The position numbers and the translations under genes were made by a program. Shown piece by piece: positions 8,263 to 17,035 of a stretch of DNA of 64,000 nt (position 1 is its first letter; each line of letters begins with the position of its first letter). Source of the stretch: Synergistes sp. (GTDB taxonomy: Bacteria > Synergistota > Synergistia > Synergistales > Synergistaceae); assembly GCA_017537925.1 (NCBI GenBank), contig JAFYJW010000019.1, positions 1 to 64,000 of the forward strand, given 5' to 3'. The notes beneath the pieces were generated by a model. It was not told the DNA's origin, made no database searches, and worked only from the letters and a program-made list of their open reading frames with translations.

Positions 8263-9623
8263 AGAATAAAGATATAGACATGACAACGGGGCCGATAGTC
8301 GGCCCTCTTGTCAGCTTCATAGTGCCGCTGATATGCAGCAGTATCTTCCAGCAGCTCTACAATACCGTTGACTTCCTCTTCGTAGGAAATTTCCTTAACA
8401 GGACGGCGGCAGCCGCAGTGGGCGCAAGCGCTACGCTTATCTTCTGCATAATAGGCTTCTCATCCGGCGTCTCTGTGGGTACAGGCATAGTTGTATCGCA
8501 TGCCGTCGGGGCGAGGGATATCGAGCGCGGCGAAAAAGCGCTGCATTCGTCCGTGACCTTTGCTCTGCTGGCCGGTTTTACGCTGCTGATCTTTGGTTTC
8601 ATTTTTGCCCCGTGGCTGCTCAAACAGCTGCGCACGCCGGAGAGCGTTCAGCCTCAGGCTGTCGTATATATACGCATCTATCTGCTCAGCGTGCCGATGG
8701 TGATATTCTACAACATGGTTTCCGGCAGCCTGAGGGCCTGCGGGGATTCAAGATCCCCGTTCGTGGTCATGGCGATATGCGGCCTGCTCAATGTGCTTCT
8801 GGACGCTCTTTTCATAGTCTGGATCCCGCTGGGAGTGGCCGGAGTCGCAATCGCCACCACGATAACACAGACGCTTTCCGCCGCACTTGTTGCATACATG
8901 GCATCCCGACGCAGCAACACTCTGCGGCTCAGCGTTAAAAAATTAGGGATCGACTTCGGAGTGCTCGGCACAGTACTGCGCTTCGGACTGCCCGCCGGTG
9001 TGCAGACAGTGGTCGTGACGTTATCCAACGTCGCGGTGCAGTATTATATAAACGACTTCGGTGAGACCGCGGTCGCCGCATTTGCGACATATTACAAGGT
9101 CGAGAATTTCATCTATCTGCCGATAATAGCCTTCGGCCAGGCCGCGACTACATTTGCCGGGCAGAACACCGGCGCAGGACACTGGCGCCGCATACTTCGC
9201 GGCACAGTGCTGACGTCGCTTATCGGAGCCGTCACGATCGGCTGCCTGGCTGTCATATTCTTATCTTTCCCGCGAACTATTTTTGGCTGGTTCATGAAGG
9301 ACGGCGAGGTCGTCGAAAACGCGCTCAGGATAGCGTTGATATCCTTTCCGCTGTACTGGATCTATCCGATACTTGAGGTGACCGGCGGCGCTCTGCGCGG
9401 CATGGGACGGGCCTTTTGCAGCATGGCGGTAGTGATAGTCAATCAATGCGTGCTGCGCGTTTTGCTTCTTGCCATTTTCTCCGCCGTCTTCCACACGATA
9501 GAATCTCTGGCCGCGGTATATCCCATCACTTGGGCAAGCGCAGCCTTATGCTTTACCCTTTTCTTTGCAGCCGATATAAGAAAAAAACTTTGCGCTCCTG
9601 CGGTGCGGAAGAATCAGCAGTAA
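8259..9623 (+). CDS. MATE family efflux transporter
   Basis: A 454-residue multidrug/Na+ antiporter-type protein with about 12 membrane segments. The start at 8259 overlaps the ATPase stop in an ATGA arrangement, so the two are translationally coupled. Family cues are the N-terminal MTTGPIVGPLVSFIVPLI and SSIFQQLYNTVDFLFVGNFL, with the repeated second half starting near LRFGLPAGVQTVVVTLSN. Coupling to a metal ATPase suggests a detoxification unit, but the substrate is unknown. Confidence 0.9.
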   Translation: MKNKDIDMTTGPIVGPLVSFIVPLICSSIFQQLYNTVDFLFVGNFLNRTAAAAVGASATLIFCIIGFSSGVSVGTGIVVSHAVGARDIERGEKALHSSVTFALLAGFTLLIFGFIFAPWLLKQLRTPESVQPQAVVYIRIYLLSVPMVIFYNMVSGSLRACGDSRSPFVVMAICGLLNVLLDALFIVWIPLGVAGVAIATTITQTLSAALVAYMASRRSNTLRLSVKKLGIDFGVLGTVLRFGLPAGVQTVVVTLSNVAVQYYINDFGETAVAAFATYYKVENFIYLPIIAFGQAATTFAGQNTGAGHWRRILRGTVLTSLIGAVTIGCLAVIFLSFPRTIFGWFMKDGEVVENALRIALISFPLYWIYPILEVTGGALRGMGRAFCSMAVVIVNQCVLRVLLLAIFSAVFHTIESLAAVYPITWASAALCFTLFFAADIRKKLCAPAVRKNQQ

Positions 9624-10100
9624 AAACGGGCATAACGGCCGTGGCGTTTAATTGCGCCGTCTCTGCATGCCGTTCATGCCGGGCTGATATTGCCGGCGGA
9701 GCCAAGCGTGTACCTCTGTGTCATTGTTTTCCGCAAAAAGCGTTATATATTGCCGCCGGTAAAAGAGATCGCGCGATAAGCCGCAGGCAAACGCGGCCCC
9801 GCTGCCGCGCGGCGGTTCTGCTTGAAATATGCAGATAGTAGTATATAATTAATACAATTTACTTTTTGCGCGCAAATGGCAGGCTCCGGCGCATGCTTTA
9901 ATGCTGAAAAAGGCATGAGCATAGGTTCCGCAGGGCCTGCGCGGGGTGTCATGCGCGAAGTTAACAGTTATGTGAAAAGACGCGGCGTCCTCTTACGGCG
10001 CCGCTGAAAAATGCGGAAAACCAGGGCTTGCAGCAGAATGAAAAACGCCTGGAACAGATAGACACAGCGGCTGACGGATTTGCAGAAAGCGGGGCAGGTC
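9624..10100 (+). promoter_or_regulatory. 477-base gene-free region with promoter and structured leader before the c-di-GMP phosphodiesterase
   Basis: I see no protein gene here. A good promoter, TTGAAA (9822-9827), 16-base spacer, TATAAT (9844-9849), would give a leader of about 245 bases. The leader can form GCAGGC (9879-9884) with GCCTGC (9935-9940), and a second hairpin near 9972-10000 (GCGGCG with CGCCGC) without a T-run. I do not recognise a known riboswitch; it lacks the GEMM c-di-GMP aptamer blocks. Confidence 0.5.
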
Positions 10101-12371
10101 ATGCAGGAAGGAAACCGTAAATTCCATTCCATGAACGGCAAAAGGCGTATCCTGGTCATTGAAGATGAACCTATAAACCGGGAAATACTTAATCTCATCC
10201 TGCAGGATGAATATGAGGTGGTTGCTGCCGCGGACGGCGCATCGGCGCTTGAGACGGTGCGCGCTCAGTACGATACGCTGAGCCTCATCCTTCTTGATCT
10301 TAACCTTCCTGATGCGCATGGCCTTGATATACTGCGCCGTCTTAAGGATGACCAGCAGTATGCGATGATTCCCGTGATAGTCATGACGGCGGATAAGGAA
10401 GCTGAGGTAGAAAGCCTTTCCTTCGGAGCCGTCGATTTCATCCCGAAGCCCTACCCGCAGCCGAAGGTCATTCTGGCAAGGGTGCTGCGCACGATAGAGC
10501 TTTACGAGGACCGCGACATCATACGCTGGACGGAACGCGACAATCTGACAGGACTCTACAACAGAGATTATTTTTACCGCTACGCTTCGCAGTATGACCT
10601 TTATCACAAAGATGCCGCGATGGACGCCATAGTGCTGGATATAAACCACTTCCATATGCTCAACGAACGCTACGGCAGGGCATACGGGGATCAGACCCTT
10701 AAACGCATAGGGGAAGACATACTCGAATTCGTCAAAGATTTTGGCGCCATGGCCTGCCGCCGCAGCGCGGACACCTTCCTGGTCTACTCCCCGCACCGCA
10801 GCGATTACGCCGATCTGTTAGGCAAAGTTTCGGGCGAGCTCAGCGGAGGCAGCAAAAATCAGAACATCGCCAGGGTAAGGATGGGAGTCTATTACAACGT
10901 CGACAGGCAGATAGACATAGAGCGGCGCTTTGACAGGGCAAAGCTGGCCGCTGACATGATAAAAAACAGCTATGCAAATCCGATAGGCATTTACGACGAA
11001 TCGATGCACGCGTCTGAAGTATTTGACGAACAGCTGATAGAGGATTTTCAGACGGCGATAGATGAAAAACAGTTCCAGGTCTATTACCAGCCGAAGTTCA
11101 ACATCCAACAGGAGGAACCTATGCTCAGCAGCGCCGAAGCCCTGGTGCGCTGGAAGCATCCGAAGTTAGGCATGGTGAGCCCCGGCGTATTCGTCCCCCT
11201 CTTCGAGAACAACGGTCTCATACAGAAGCTGGACGATTACGTTTGGCGTACTGCGGCGGCTAAAATAAAGGACTGGAAGGAACGGCTGGGGCTTTCCATC
11301 CCGGTGTCCATCAATATTTCAAGGGTAGACATGTACGATGCGGATTTTGTCGAAAAGCTTAAGAGCATAGCGGAAGAGAACAGGCTGGACCGCGGCGAGC
11401 TCCTGCTTGAGATAACGGAATCGGCATATACGGAAAATTCCGGACAGATAATAAATACTGTTAAGGAGCTCAGAGATCTGGACTTCTGCATCGAAATGGA
11501 CGACTTCGGCTCAGGCTATTCATCCCTTAATATGATCTCGACGCTTCCGATAGACGCCCTTAAGCTGGATATGCAGTTTATCAGGAATGCTTTTAAGGAG
11601 CGCAAGGATACAAGGCTGCTGCAAGCGGTCGTGCAGCTTGCCGAATCAATGGAGCTGCCGACTATCGCAGAAGGCGTGGAGACCGCCGAGCAGATGCTGG
11701 CATTGAAAAACATGGGCTGCGATGTGGTGCAGGGATATTATTTCTCCCGCCCGCTCCCGGCGGATGAATTCGAGGAGTATATAAAAGATAAAAAGCTGAT
11801 GGATTCCGCGGTTTCGGAGCTCAAAAAAAGCACAGGGTCAAAAACCGGAGACCGTTTTATTTACGACGCGCTGCATGACCCCCTTACCGGGCTCTACAAC
11901 AACACGGCGTTTGAGGTGCTCTTCCGCGATTCCGACAAGGAGCATATAGCTGTTCTGATAGTCGACGTCAACGATTACGGCGCCATCGTAAAAACAAAGG
12001 GCAAAGCATATGCGGATATGGTGATCAAACGGACCGCCGGGGTCATCTGCGGAAGCTTCCGGTCAGTGGACAATATCTGCCGTATAAGAAACGACGAGTT
12101 CGTCGTGATCATGACAAGGGTAACAGGCTCGATGCGCGGTCTGGTCTGCGATAAGGTGGAACAGATAATCGCCCGGCTCAGCGATCCGGCTGAAGGAGAG
12201 CCTCATGTCTCGTTGAGCGTCGGGATAGCTTTTTCTGATATGGAGAACCCCGGCGGCGACATTTTCCGCGACGCCGACGCCGCATTGGATAAAGCCAAAA
12301 AAGCACGGCAGGGAGAATCCTGCTATGAGTTCTTTTCTCCCGGCGAGGAAAGCGGACCGGAGAACCGCTGA
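10101..12371 (+). CDS. receiver - GGDEF - EAL - GGDEF protein, predicted c-di-GMP phosphodiesterase response regulator
   Basis: A protein of about 756 residues if started at ATG 10101; ATG 10131 and TTG 10080 are alternatives, none with a strong binding site. Domains: receiver (about residues 15-130, acidic pair ED at 21-22, phospho-acceptor Asp66 in LLDLNLPDA, KPYP near 122). Next is a GGDEF domain whose signature has decayed to RRSADTF. Then comes a complete EAL domain with AEALVRWKHP, EITESAY, MDDFGSGYSSLN, LKLDMQFIRN and AEGVET. Last is a second GGDEF domain with RNDEF instead of GGDEF. The likely activity is c-di-GMP hydrolysis gated by phosphorylation; the cyclase domains look inactive. 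The hybrid kinase encoded next is the obvious candidate partner. Confidence 0.88.
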   Translation: MQEGNRKFHSMNGKRRILVIEDEPINREILNLILQDEYEVVAAADGASALETVRAQYDTLSLILLDLNLPDAHGLDILRRLKDDQQYAMIPVIVMTADKEAEVESLSFGAVDFIPKPYPQPKVILARVLRTIELYEDRDIIRWTERDNLTGLYNRDYFYRYASQYDLYHKDAAMDAIVLDINHFHMLNERYGRAYGDQTLKRIGEDILEFVKDFGAMACRRSADTFLVYSPHRSDYADLLGKVSGELSGGSKNQNIARVRMGVYYNVDRQIDIERRFDRAKLAADMIKNSYANPIGIYDESMHASEVFDEQLIEDFQTAIDEKQFQVYYQPKFNIQQEEPMLSSAEALVRWKHPKLGMVSPGVFVPLFENNGLIQKLDDYVWRTAAAKIKDWKERLGLSIPVSINISRVDMYDADFVEKLKSIAEENRLDRGELLLEITESAYTENSGQIINTVKELRDLDFCIEMDDFGSGYSSLNMISTLPIDALKLDMQFIRNAFKERKDTRLLQAVVQLAESMELPTIAEGVETAEQMLALKNMGCDVVQGYYFSRPLPADEFEEYIKDKKLMDSAVSELKKSTGSKTGDRFIYDALHDPLTGLYNNTAFEVLFRDSDKEHIAVLIVDVNDYGAIVKTKGKAYADMVIKRTAGVICGSFRSVDNICRIRNDEFVVIMTRVTGSMRGLVCDKVEQIIARLSDPAEGEPHVSLSVGIAFSDMENPGGDIFRDADAALDKAKKARQGESCYEFFSPGEESGPENR

Positions 12372-12389
12372 TTCACCGTGGAGACCCTC

Positions 12390-12425
12390 AGAGAGACAGC
12401 GGCAGGATACCCCTGCCTGTTTCTC
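12390..12425 (+). terminator. possible weak terminator after the phosphodiesterase gene
   Basis: GGCAGG (12401-12406) pairs with CCTGCC (12412-12417), extended by GAGA/TCTC and ACAG/TGTT on the outside. Only a broken T-rich run follows, so termination would be weak. Confidence 0.4.
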
Positions 12426-12494
12426 AGGAAACAGATTCTGAAGCACGACGCCGAACTGCCGAACAGCAGTCCGGTTTTGTATGTTTTTTGATAC

Positions 12495-12542
12495 GCAAAA
12501 CGGAAAAACGATCGGCATGCAAAACGGAAAAACGATCGGCAT
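12495..12542 (+). repeat. perfect 24-bp tandem duplication
   Basis: The unit beginning GCAAAACGGAAAAACG and ending ATCGGCAT occurs twice head to tail (12495-12518 and 12519-12542) without mismatch. It lies upstream of the permease-kinase gene, in the leader or promoter region. It could be a duplicated protein-binding site or a replication-slippage product. Confidence 0.9.
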
Positions 12543-12607
12543 ATATATGACGGGAATGCTGCAAAATACGAAGCAGGGCCGTTTTTCCCGGGAAGGTGAC
12601 TGTTGAT

Positions 12608-15409
12608 ATGGAAGCAGAAAAAATAAGCAGAGTTTACGACCGATATATGACCCCCGCGGATGTGTGGGGGATGGCTTTCGGCTGTATGGTAGGCTGGGGC
12701 GCGTTCGTCATGCCCGGCACCACATTCCTGCCGCTGGCCGGCCCAGCCGGCGTCATGATCGCGATGGCCGTCGGCACCGCCCTTATGCTTCTGATAGGCG
12801 CTAACTTTTCTTTCCTTATGGTGCATGAACCAGGCCCCGGCGGCATATATTTATATACGAAAAGCGCGTTTGGGCGCGATCATGCGTTTTTGAGCTCATG
12901 GTTTCTCTGCCTGTCATATATGGCCATCGTTTTCCTGAATGCTACGGCTCTGTTTATAGTGCCGAGGATCCTCTTCGGAAGTATGCTTCAGACCGGTCAT
13001 CATTATGTCATTGCAGGGAACAAAGTCTATCTGGCCGAGGTGGCGCTGTCGGTCGCCGCACTGGCCGCGGTAGGGTTTATGTTTATCAAAGCAAAGGTCT
13101 TTCTGCAGAGGACGCTCACCGTTCTTGCGGTCGTACTTTTTGCCGGTGTGTTTGCAGTCTCCGCCGCCTGTCTTCCCGGCGCACTGGCCGGAGGCGGGCT
13201 CACTTCTTTCGGCTTCGGAACGTCAGGCAGGTTATTCGCTGTATTTTCCATCGTCATTTTGGCCCCGTGGGCGTTTGTAGGCTTTGAGGTCGTATCGTTT
13301 GACACGGTGCATTTTACCTTTTCCCCCGGCAGGGCAAAATGGCTCATCGCGTTTTCCATTATAACGGCGGGCTTCACATACGCGGTTTTGAATGTCGTCG
13401 CAGTTTCGGCCCTGCCGGACGGATATGATTCATGGCAGTCATATATTGCAGCCGCAGGCAGCCTTGAAGGGATAAACGCGGTGCCGGTCTTCTATGCCGC
13501 AAATTCGGTGATGGGCCGTGCGGGGCTTGCGGTCATAGCCGCAGCTGCCGCAGCGGCGATCCTCACCGGTATGATCGGCGCCTACCGTGCGCTGATCCGG
13601 CTGCTTTCAACTATGGCGGAAGACAATATCCTTTCTCACAGATTCTTAAATACGAAGACCTGTATCATCTTTGTCATGGTAATATCGATCGTTATCTCTT
13701 TCTTTGGCAGAAACGCGCTGTCATGGTTTGTCGATGTAACGTCCTTCGGGGCTGTTGTCGGATACGGATATGTCTCAGCCGCCGCACGCAGAATCGCCAA
13801 AGCCAAAAACAACAGGAAAATATATATTACCGCGACTGCAGCCACTCTGATCTCCGCGGCTTTTGCTGCGGTCCTTCTTGTGCCCGATCTGACGGTGATG
13901 GAAGCCATGAGCGCAGAATCCCTCATGCTGCTGTCGCTCTGGTGTCTGCTGGGCTTTGTCTTCTACTGGAGAACGGTAAAATACAGCAGTTCAACCGAAT
14001 TCGGCGGAGTATCCGCATCTGGCGTCGTACTGTTTGCGCTGCTCCTTTATTCCTCAATGATGTGGTTTGCAAAGACCATGATGCCGGCAAAGAGCATCGG
14101 AGAGATGCACCATGTGCTGATCAATCACGGCTGTGTCCTGATGCTCATCATATTTGCCGGGCTTATCATCATGATTTATGTCCAGGACATGGTCAGGAAG
14201 AGGCATGAGGCGCTGCAGCTGGAGAAGATTCGCGCTGTCGAGGGAAGCCGTGCGAAAAGCCAGTTCCTCTTCAACATGTCGCATGATATAAGGACGCCGA
14301 TGAACGCTATCATAGGCTATACCAACCTTACGATGAAAGAGGAAATATCCCCGACGGCAAAGAAATATCTCGGCAAGATAAATACTTCCAGCCAGCACCT
14401 TCTTTCTCTGATCAACGATATCCTGGAGATGAGCCGCATTGAAAACAAAAAACTTGAACTGGAAAATGCTCCTGAGGATCTCTGCCTGATAATCGAAGAG
14501 ATAGGCGATCTCTTCTCACAGCAGATGAAGCAGAAGGAGATACTCTTTTCAGTCGATGATACAGACGTCAGCAACCGTTATGTCTGGTGCGACAGGAAAA
14601 ATCTGACGAGGGTGATAATGAACCTTACAGGCAACGCCTATAAATTCACGCCGGAGGGCGGAAAGATATCACTGACGCTGCGGCAGACCGGCACCGGCGA
14701 AAACGGGCTCGGGCTGTATGAGATCCGTGTCCGGGACAGCGGGATAGGAATGTCTAAAGAATTTGCCGATAAAATGTTCACGGCTTTTGAACGTGAACGC
14801 ACATCCACAGTCAGCAAAACGGAGGGTACAGGTCTCGGCCTTGCCATCACGAAGGGCATAATCGACATGATGGGAGGAAGCATAGAAACAGTCACAGCTC
14901 CCGGCAAGGGGACTGAGATCATAATACGCATAAAGTTCGGATTTGCGGACCCCGCGGAGATAGCGCCTAAGGCGGAAGATGCCGAGGCTCTGCCGCAGGG
15001 TGCGGATATAGATTTTTCGAAGATGAGGCTCCTGCTTGCGGAGGACAACGACATCAACCGCGAGATAGCCGTCATGATACTGACCCAGGCCGGTTTCACC
15101 GTGGAGACTGCCTGCAACGGGAAAGAAGCCCTTGATATGGTCTCCTCTTCCGCTCCCGGCCGGTACGACGCGGTGCTTATGGACGTCCAGATGCCTGTAA
15201 TGAACGGTTACGAAGCCACAAAGGCAATTCGTTCGCTCGAAAACAGAGAGCTTGCTGAGATACCGATTCTCGCGATGACCGCCAATGCGTTCAAGGAAGA
15301 CGAACTGGCGGCGAAAGAGGCCGGCATGCAGGCGCATATAGCAAAGCCGATCGATGTCGACAAAATGATGGCGACTTTGAGAGAAGTCCTGAGCAGGACA
15401 CGCAGCTGA
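12608..15409 (+). CDS. APC-superfamily amino-acid permease fused to hybrid histidine kinase and receiver domain
   Basis: A 933-residue fusion. ATG 12608 is chosen because GGGAAGG lies about 11 bases upstream; GTG 12596 would be inside that site. Residues 1-530 are about 12 membrane helices of an APC-type permease (WGAFVMPGTTFLPLAGPAG, then GGIYLYTKSAFG). After a short linker comes the kinase: H-box FNMSHDIRTPMNA with His559, N-box NLTGNAYKFTPEGG, G1 RDSGIGMS, G2 GTGLGLAI. The C-terminal receiver has AEDNDINRE, acceptor Asp859 in LMDVQMPVMNG, and Lys in IAKPID. The permease part likely acts as the input, sensing or transporting an amino acid, by analogy with CbrA-type transporter-kinases of a different carrier family. 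The permease is a clear paralogue of the next gene's. Confidence 0.92.
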   Translation: MEAEKISRVYDRYMTPADVWGMAFGCMVGWGAFVMPGTTFLPLAGPAGVMIAMAVGTALMLLIGANFSFLMVHEPGPGGIYLYTKSAFGRDHAFLSSWFLCLSYMAIVFLNATALFIVPRILFGSMLQTGHHYVIAGNKVYLAEVALSVAALAAVGFMFIKAKVFLQRTLTVLAVVLFAGVFAVSAACLPGALAGGGLTSFGFGTSGRLFAVFSIVILAPWAFVGFEVVSFDTVHFTFSPGRAKWLIAFSIITAGFTYAVLNVVAVSALPDGYDSWQSYIAAAGSLEGINAVPVFYAANSVMGRAGLAVIAAAAAAAILTGMIGAYRALIRLLSTMAEDNILSHRFLNTKTCIIFVMVISIVISFFGRNALSWFVDVTSFGAVVGYGYVSAAARRIAKAKNNRKIYITATAATLISAAFAAVLLVPDLTVMEAMSAESLMLLSLWCLLGFVFYWRTVKYSSSTEFGGVSASGVVLFALLLYSSMMWFAKTMMPAKSIGEMHHVLINHGCVLMLIIFAGLIIMIYVQDMVRKRHEALQLEKIRAVEGSRAKSQFLFNMSHDIRTPMNAIIGYTNLTMKEEISPTAKKYLGKINTSSQHLLSLINDILEMSRIENKKLELENAPEDLCLIIEEIGDLFSQQMKQKEILFSVDDTDVSNRYVWCDRKNLTRVIMNLTGNAYKFTPEGGKISLTLRQTGTGENGLGLYEIRVRDSGIGMSKEFADKMFTAFERERTSTVSKTEGTGLGLAITKGIIDMMGGSIETVTAPGKGTEIIIRIKFGFADPAEIAPKAEDAEALPQGADIDFSKMRLLLAEDNDINREIAVMILTQAGFTVETACNGKEALDMVSSSAPGRYDAVLMDVQMPVMNGYEATKAIRSLENRELAEIPILAMTANAFKEDELAAKEAGMQAHIAKPIDVDKMMATLREVLSRTRS

Positions 15410-15592
15410 AGAGACCGGGCGGCATATGCGAGGCGGATATTCATATACGGCGAGGGCGGTTCTGCGGTGATAAGCGACACATCCGACAACCGGGATGACA
15501 TTGAAGATAAAACGGAAGAGGACGCACTGCCTCTGTGAAACGCCGGAAAGCCGGAATCATACAGTATATAACGGGCGCTTGAGCGCAGTGCG

Positions 15593-15622
15593 GGACGGCC
15601 GGGTGGGTGCCCGGCCGGGTCC
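15593..15622 (+). other. strong GC hairpin just upstream of the permease-GGDEF gene
   Basis: GGCCGGG (15597-15603) pairs with CCCGGCC (15610-15616), extended by GGA/TCC on the outside. It ends a few bases before the AGGGGG binding site of the gene at 15644 and has no T-run. It may affect translation or transcript stability. Confidence 0.55.
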
Positions 15623-15643
15623 ATTACAGGGGGTTGCATCTTA

Positions 15644-17035
15644 ATGTCTTGCGGTCAGGAAAATAAACTGAGTCCCTATCTTTCGCCGGCCGGAGCATGG
15701 GCTCTGGCTCTGGGCACGAGCATCGGCTGGGGAAGCCTTGTTATCACGAGCAGCACGTACCTTGCGAAGGCAGGCCCTGCCGGCAGCGCCGCCGGATTGA
15801 TCGCGGGAGCGCTGATCATGCTTGTGATAGCTAGGAACTATCATTATATGATGAACTGCTTCCCGGAGGCCGGTGGCGCGTACTCCTATACCAAAAACGC
15901 CTTCGGCTATGACCATGCCTTTTTGGTCGCGTGGTTCCTCGCACTGACATATCTTGCTATGCTGTGGGCCAACGCCACGGCCCTGCCGCTCTTTGCAAGG
16001 TACTTCATCGGGGATGCGTTCGAATTCGGGAAACTCTACACGATATTCGGCTATGACGTATATATCGGCGAAGCCCTTCTGACCGTTGCCGCCGTACTTG
16101 CGGTCGCCGCGATATGTTCCTGTTGTAAGAAGGGTGCGGCGAGGGCCTTGCTCGTCATGACGGTCTTGCTTGCAGCCGCCGTCCTGACATGCTTCTTTGC
16201 CGCCGTTTTAAGGCAAGACTGCGGCTTTTCCCCCCATACAGTTCCGGAAAAAGGGGTGATCTCACAGATATTAGGGGTCGCCGTGATATCTCCGTGGGCC
16301 TTTATAGGGTTTGAAAGCATATCACATGCGTCGGAAGAGTTCTCGTTTAAGATCCGCATCGCGTATAAGATACTGGCTGCCGCGGTCATCTCAGCGACGC
16401 TGCTTTATATTGCGGCTATCTTTTTGACAGCCTCAGCCTATCCTCCCCGCTATGCGTCATGGCTTGAGTATATCCTGGAGAGCGGCAGTCTGGAAGGGAT
16501 AGAAGGGCTGCCCGCTTTCTACGCTGCGTGGCGTTATCTGGGCGGCTTCGGGATAAATATACTTGCGGCCTCTCTGCTTGCGCTTGTGCTGACAAGTCTT
16601 ATAGGCAACACTCTTGCGCTGAGCCGCCTATTCTATGCGCTGGCGAAAGACGGTATCCTCCCGGAACGTATCTCAAAGCTCAACAGACACGGCATACCGG
16701 GCGGCGCCGTCATGCTGATCGCAGGGGTCTCGCTTGTGCTTCCGTTCATCGGCAGGACCGCGATAGGCTGGATCATGGACGTGACAACTCTGGGCGCGAC
16801 GATGGTCTATGCGTTCGTTTCGGCCTGCGGCCAAAACAGCGCAGATACAGAACGACAGGCTGGAGAAATGGACGGGCGGCGCGGGACTGGCCGTGATGAC
16901 GGCGTTTATGCTGTATATACTCCTGCCCAACCTTTTCACCGCAGGCTCTATAGAAACGGTCTCATATTTCCTGTTTGTCCTCTGGTCTGTGCTCGGTTTC
17001 ATATATTTCCATGCGATACTGAAAAGAGACAGTGA
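15644..17035 (+). CDS. APC-superfamily amino-acid permease, N-terminal part of a frameshifted permease-GGDEF fusion
   Basis: ATG 15644 is preceded by ACAGGGGG. The first 395 or so residues follow the same permease fold as the preceding fusion protein (WGSLVITSSTYLAKAGPAGS, then GGAYSYTKNAFGYDHAFL), with about 10 helices. At GATMVYAFVSA (near 16825) homology stops and about 70 unrelated residues follow to the stop at 17035. The continuation of the permease is in the +1 frame (16809-17846). Skipping one base, T16826, joins them: the paralogue has YVSAAARRIAK where this would read FVSA-AAKTAQ. So this is one gene with a single-base insertion, a decayed gene, or a sequence error. Confidence 0.85.
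   Translation: MSCGQENKLSPYLSPAGAWALALGTSIGWGSLVITSSTYLAKAGPAGSAAGLIAGALIMLVIARNYHYMMNCFPEAGGAYSYTKNAFGYDHAFLVAWFLALTYLAMLWANATALPLFARYFIGDAFEFGKLYTIFGYDVYIGEALLTVAAVLAVAAICSCCKKGAARALLVMTVLLAAAVLTCFFAAVLRQDCGFSPHTVPEKGVISQILGVAVISPWAFIGFESISHASEEFSFKIRIAYKILAAAVISATLLYIAAIFLTASAYPPRYASWLEYILESGSLEGIEGLPAFYAAWRYLGGFGINILAASLLALVLTSLIGNTLALSRLFYALAKDGILPERISKLNRHGIPGGAVMLIAGVSLVLPFIGRTAIGWIMDVTTLGATMVYAFVSACGQNSADTERQAGEMDGRRGTGRDDGVYAVYTPAQPFHRRLYRNGLIFPVCPLVCARFHIFPCDTEKRQ

Noticed and set aside
9993-10796. 267-codon - strand frame overlapping the c-di-GMP phosphodiesterase start
   Set aside because: It overlaps the receiver domain, which has clear catalytic residues on the + strand.
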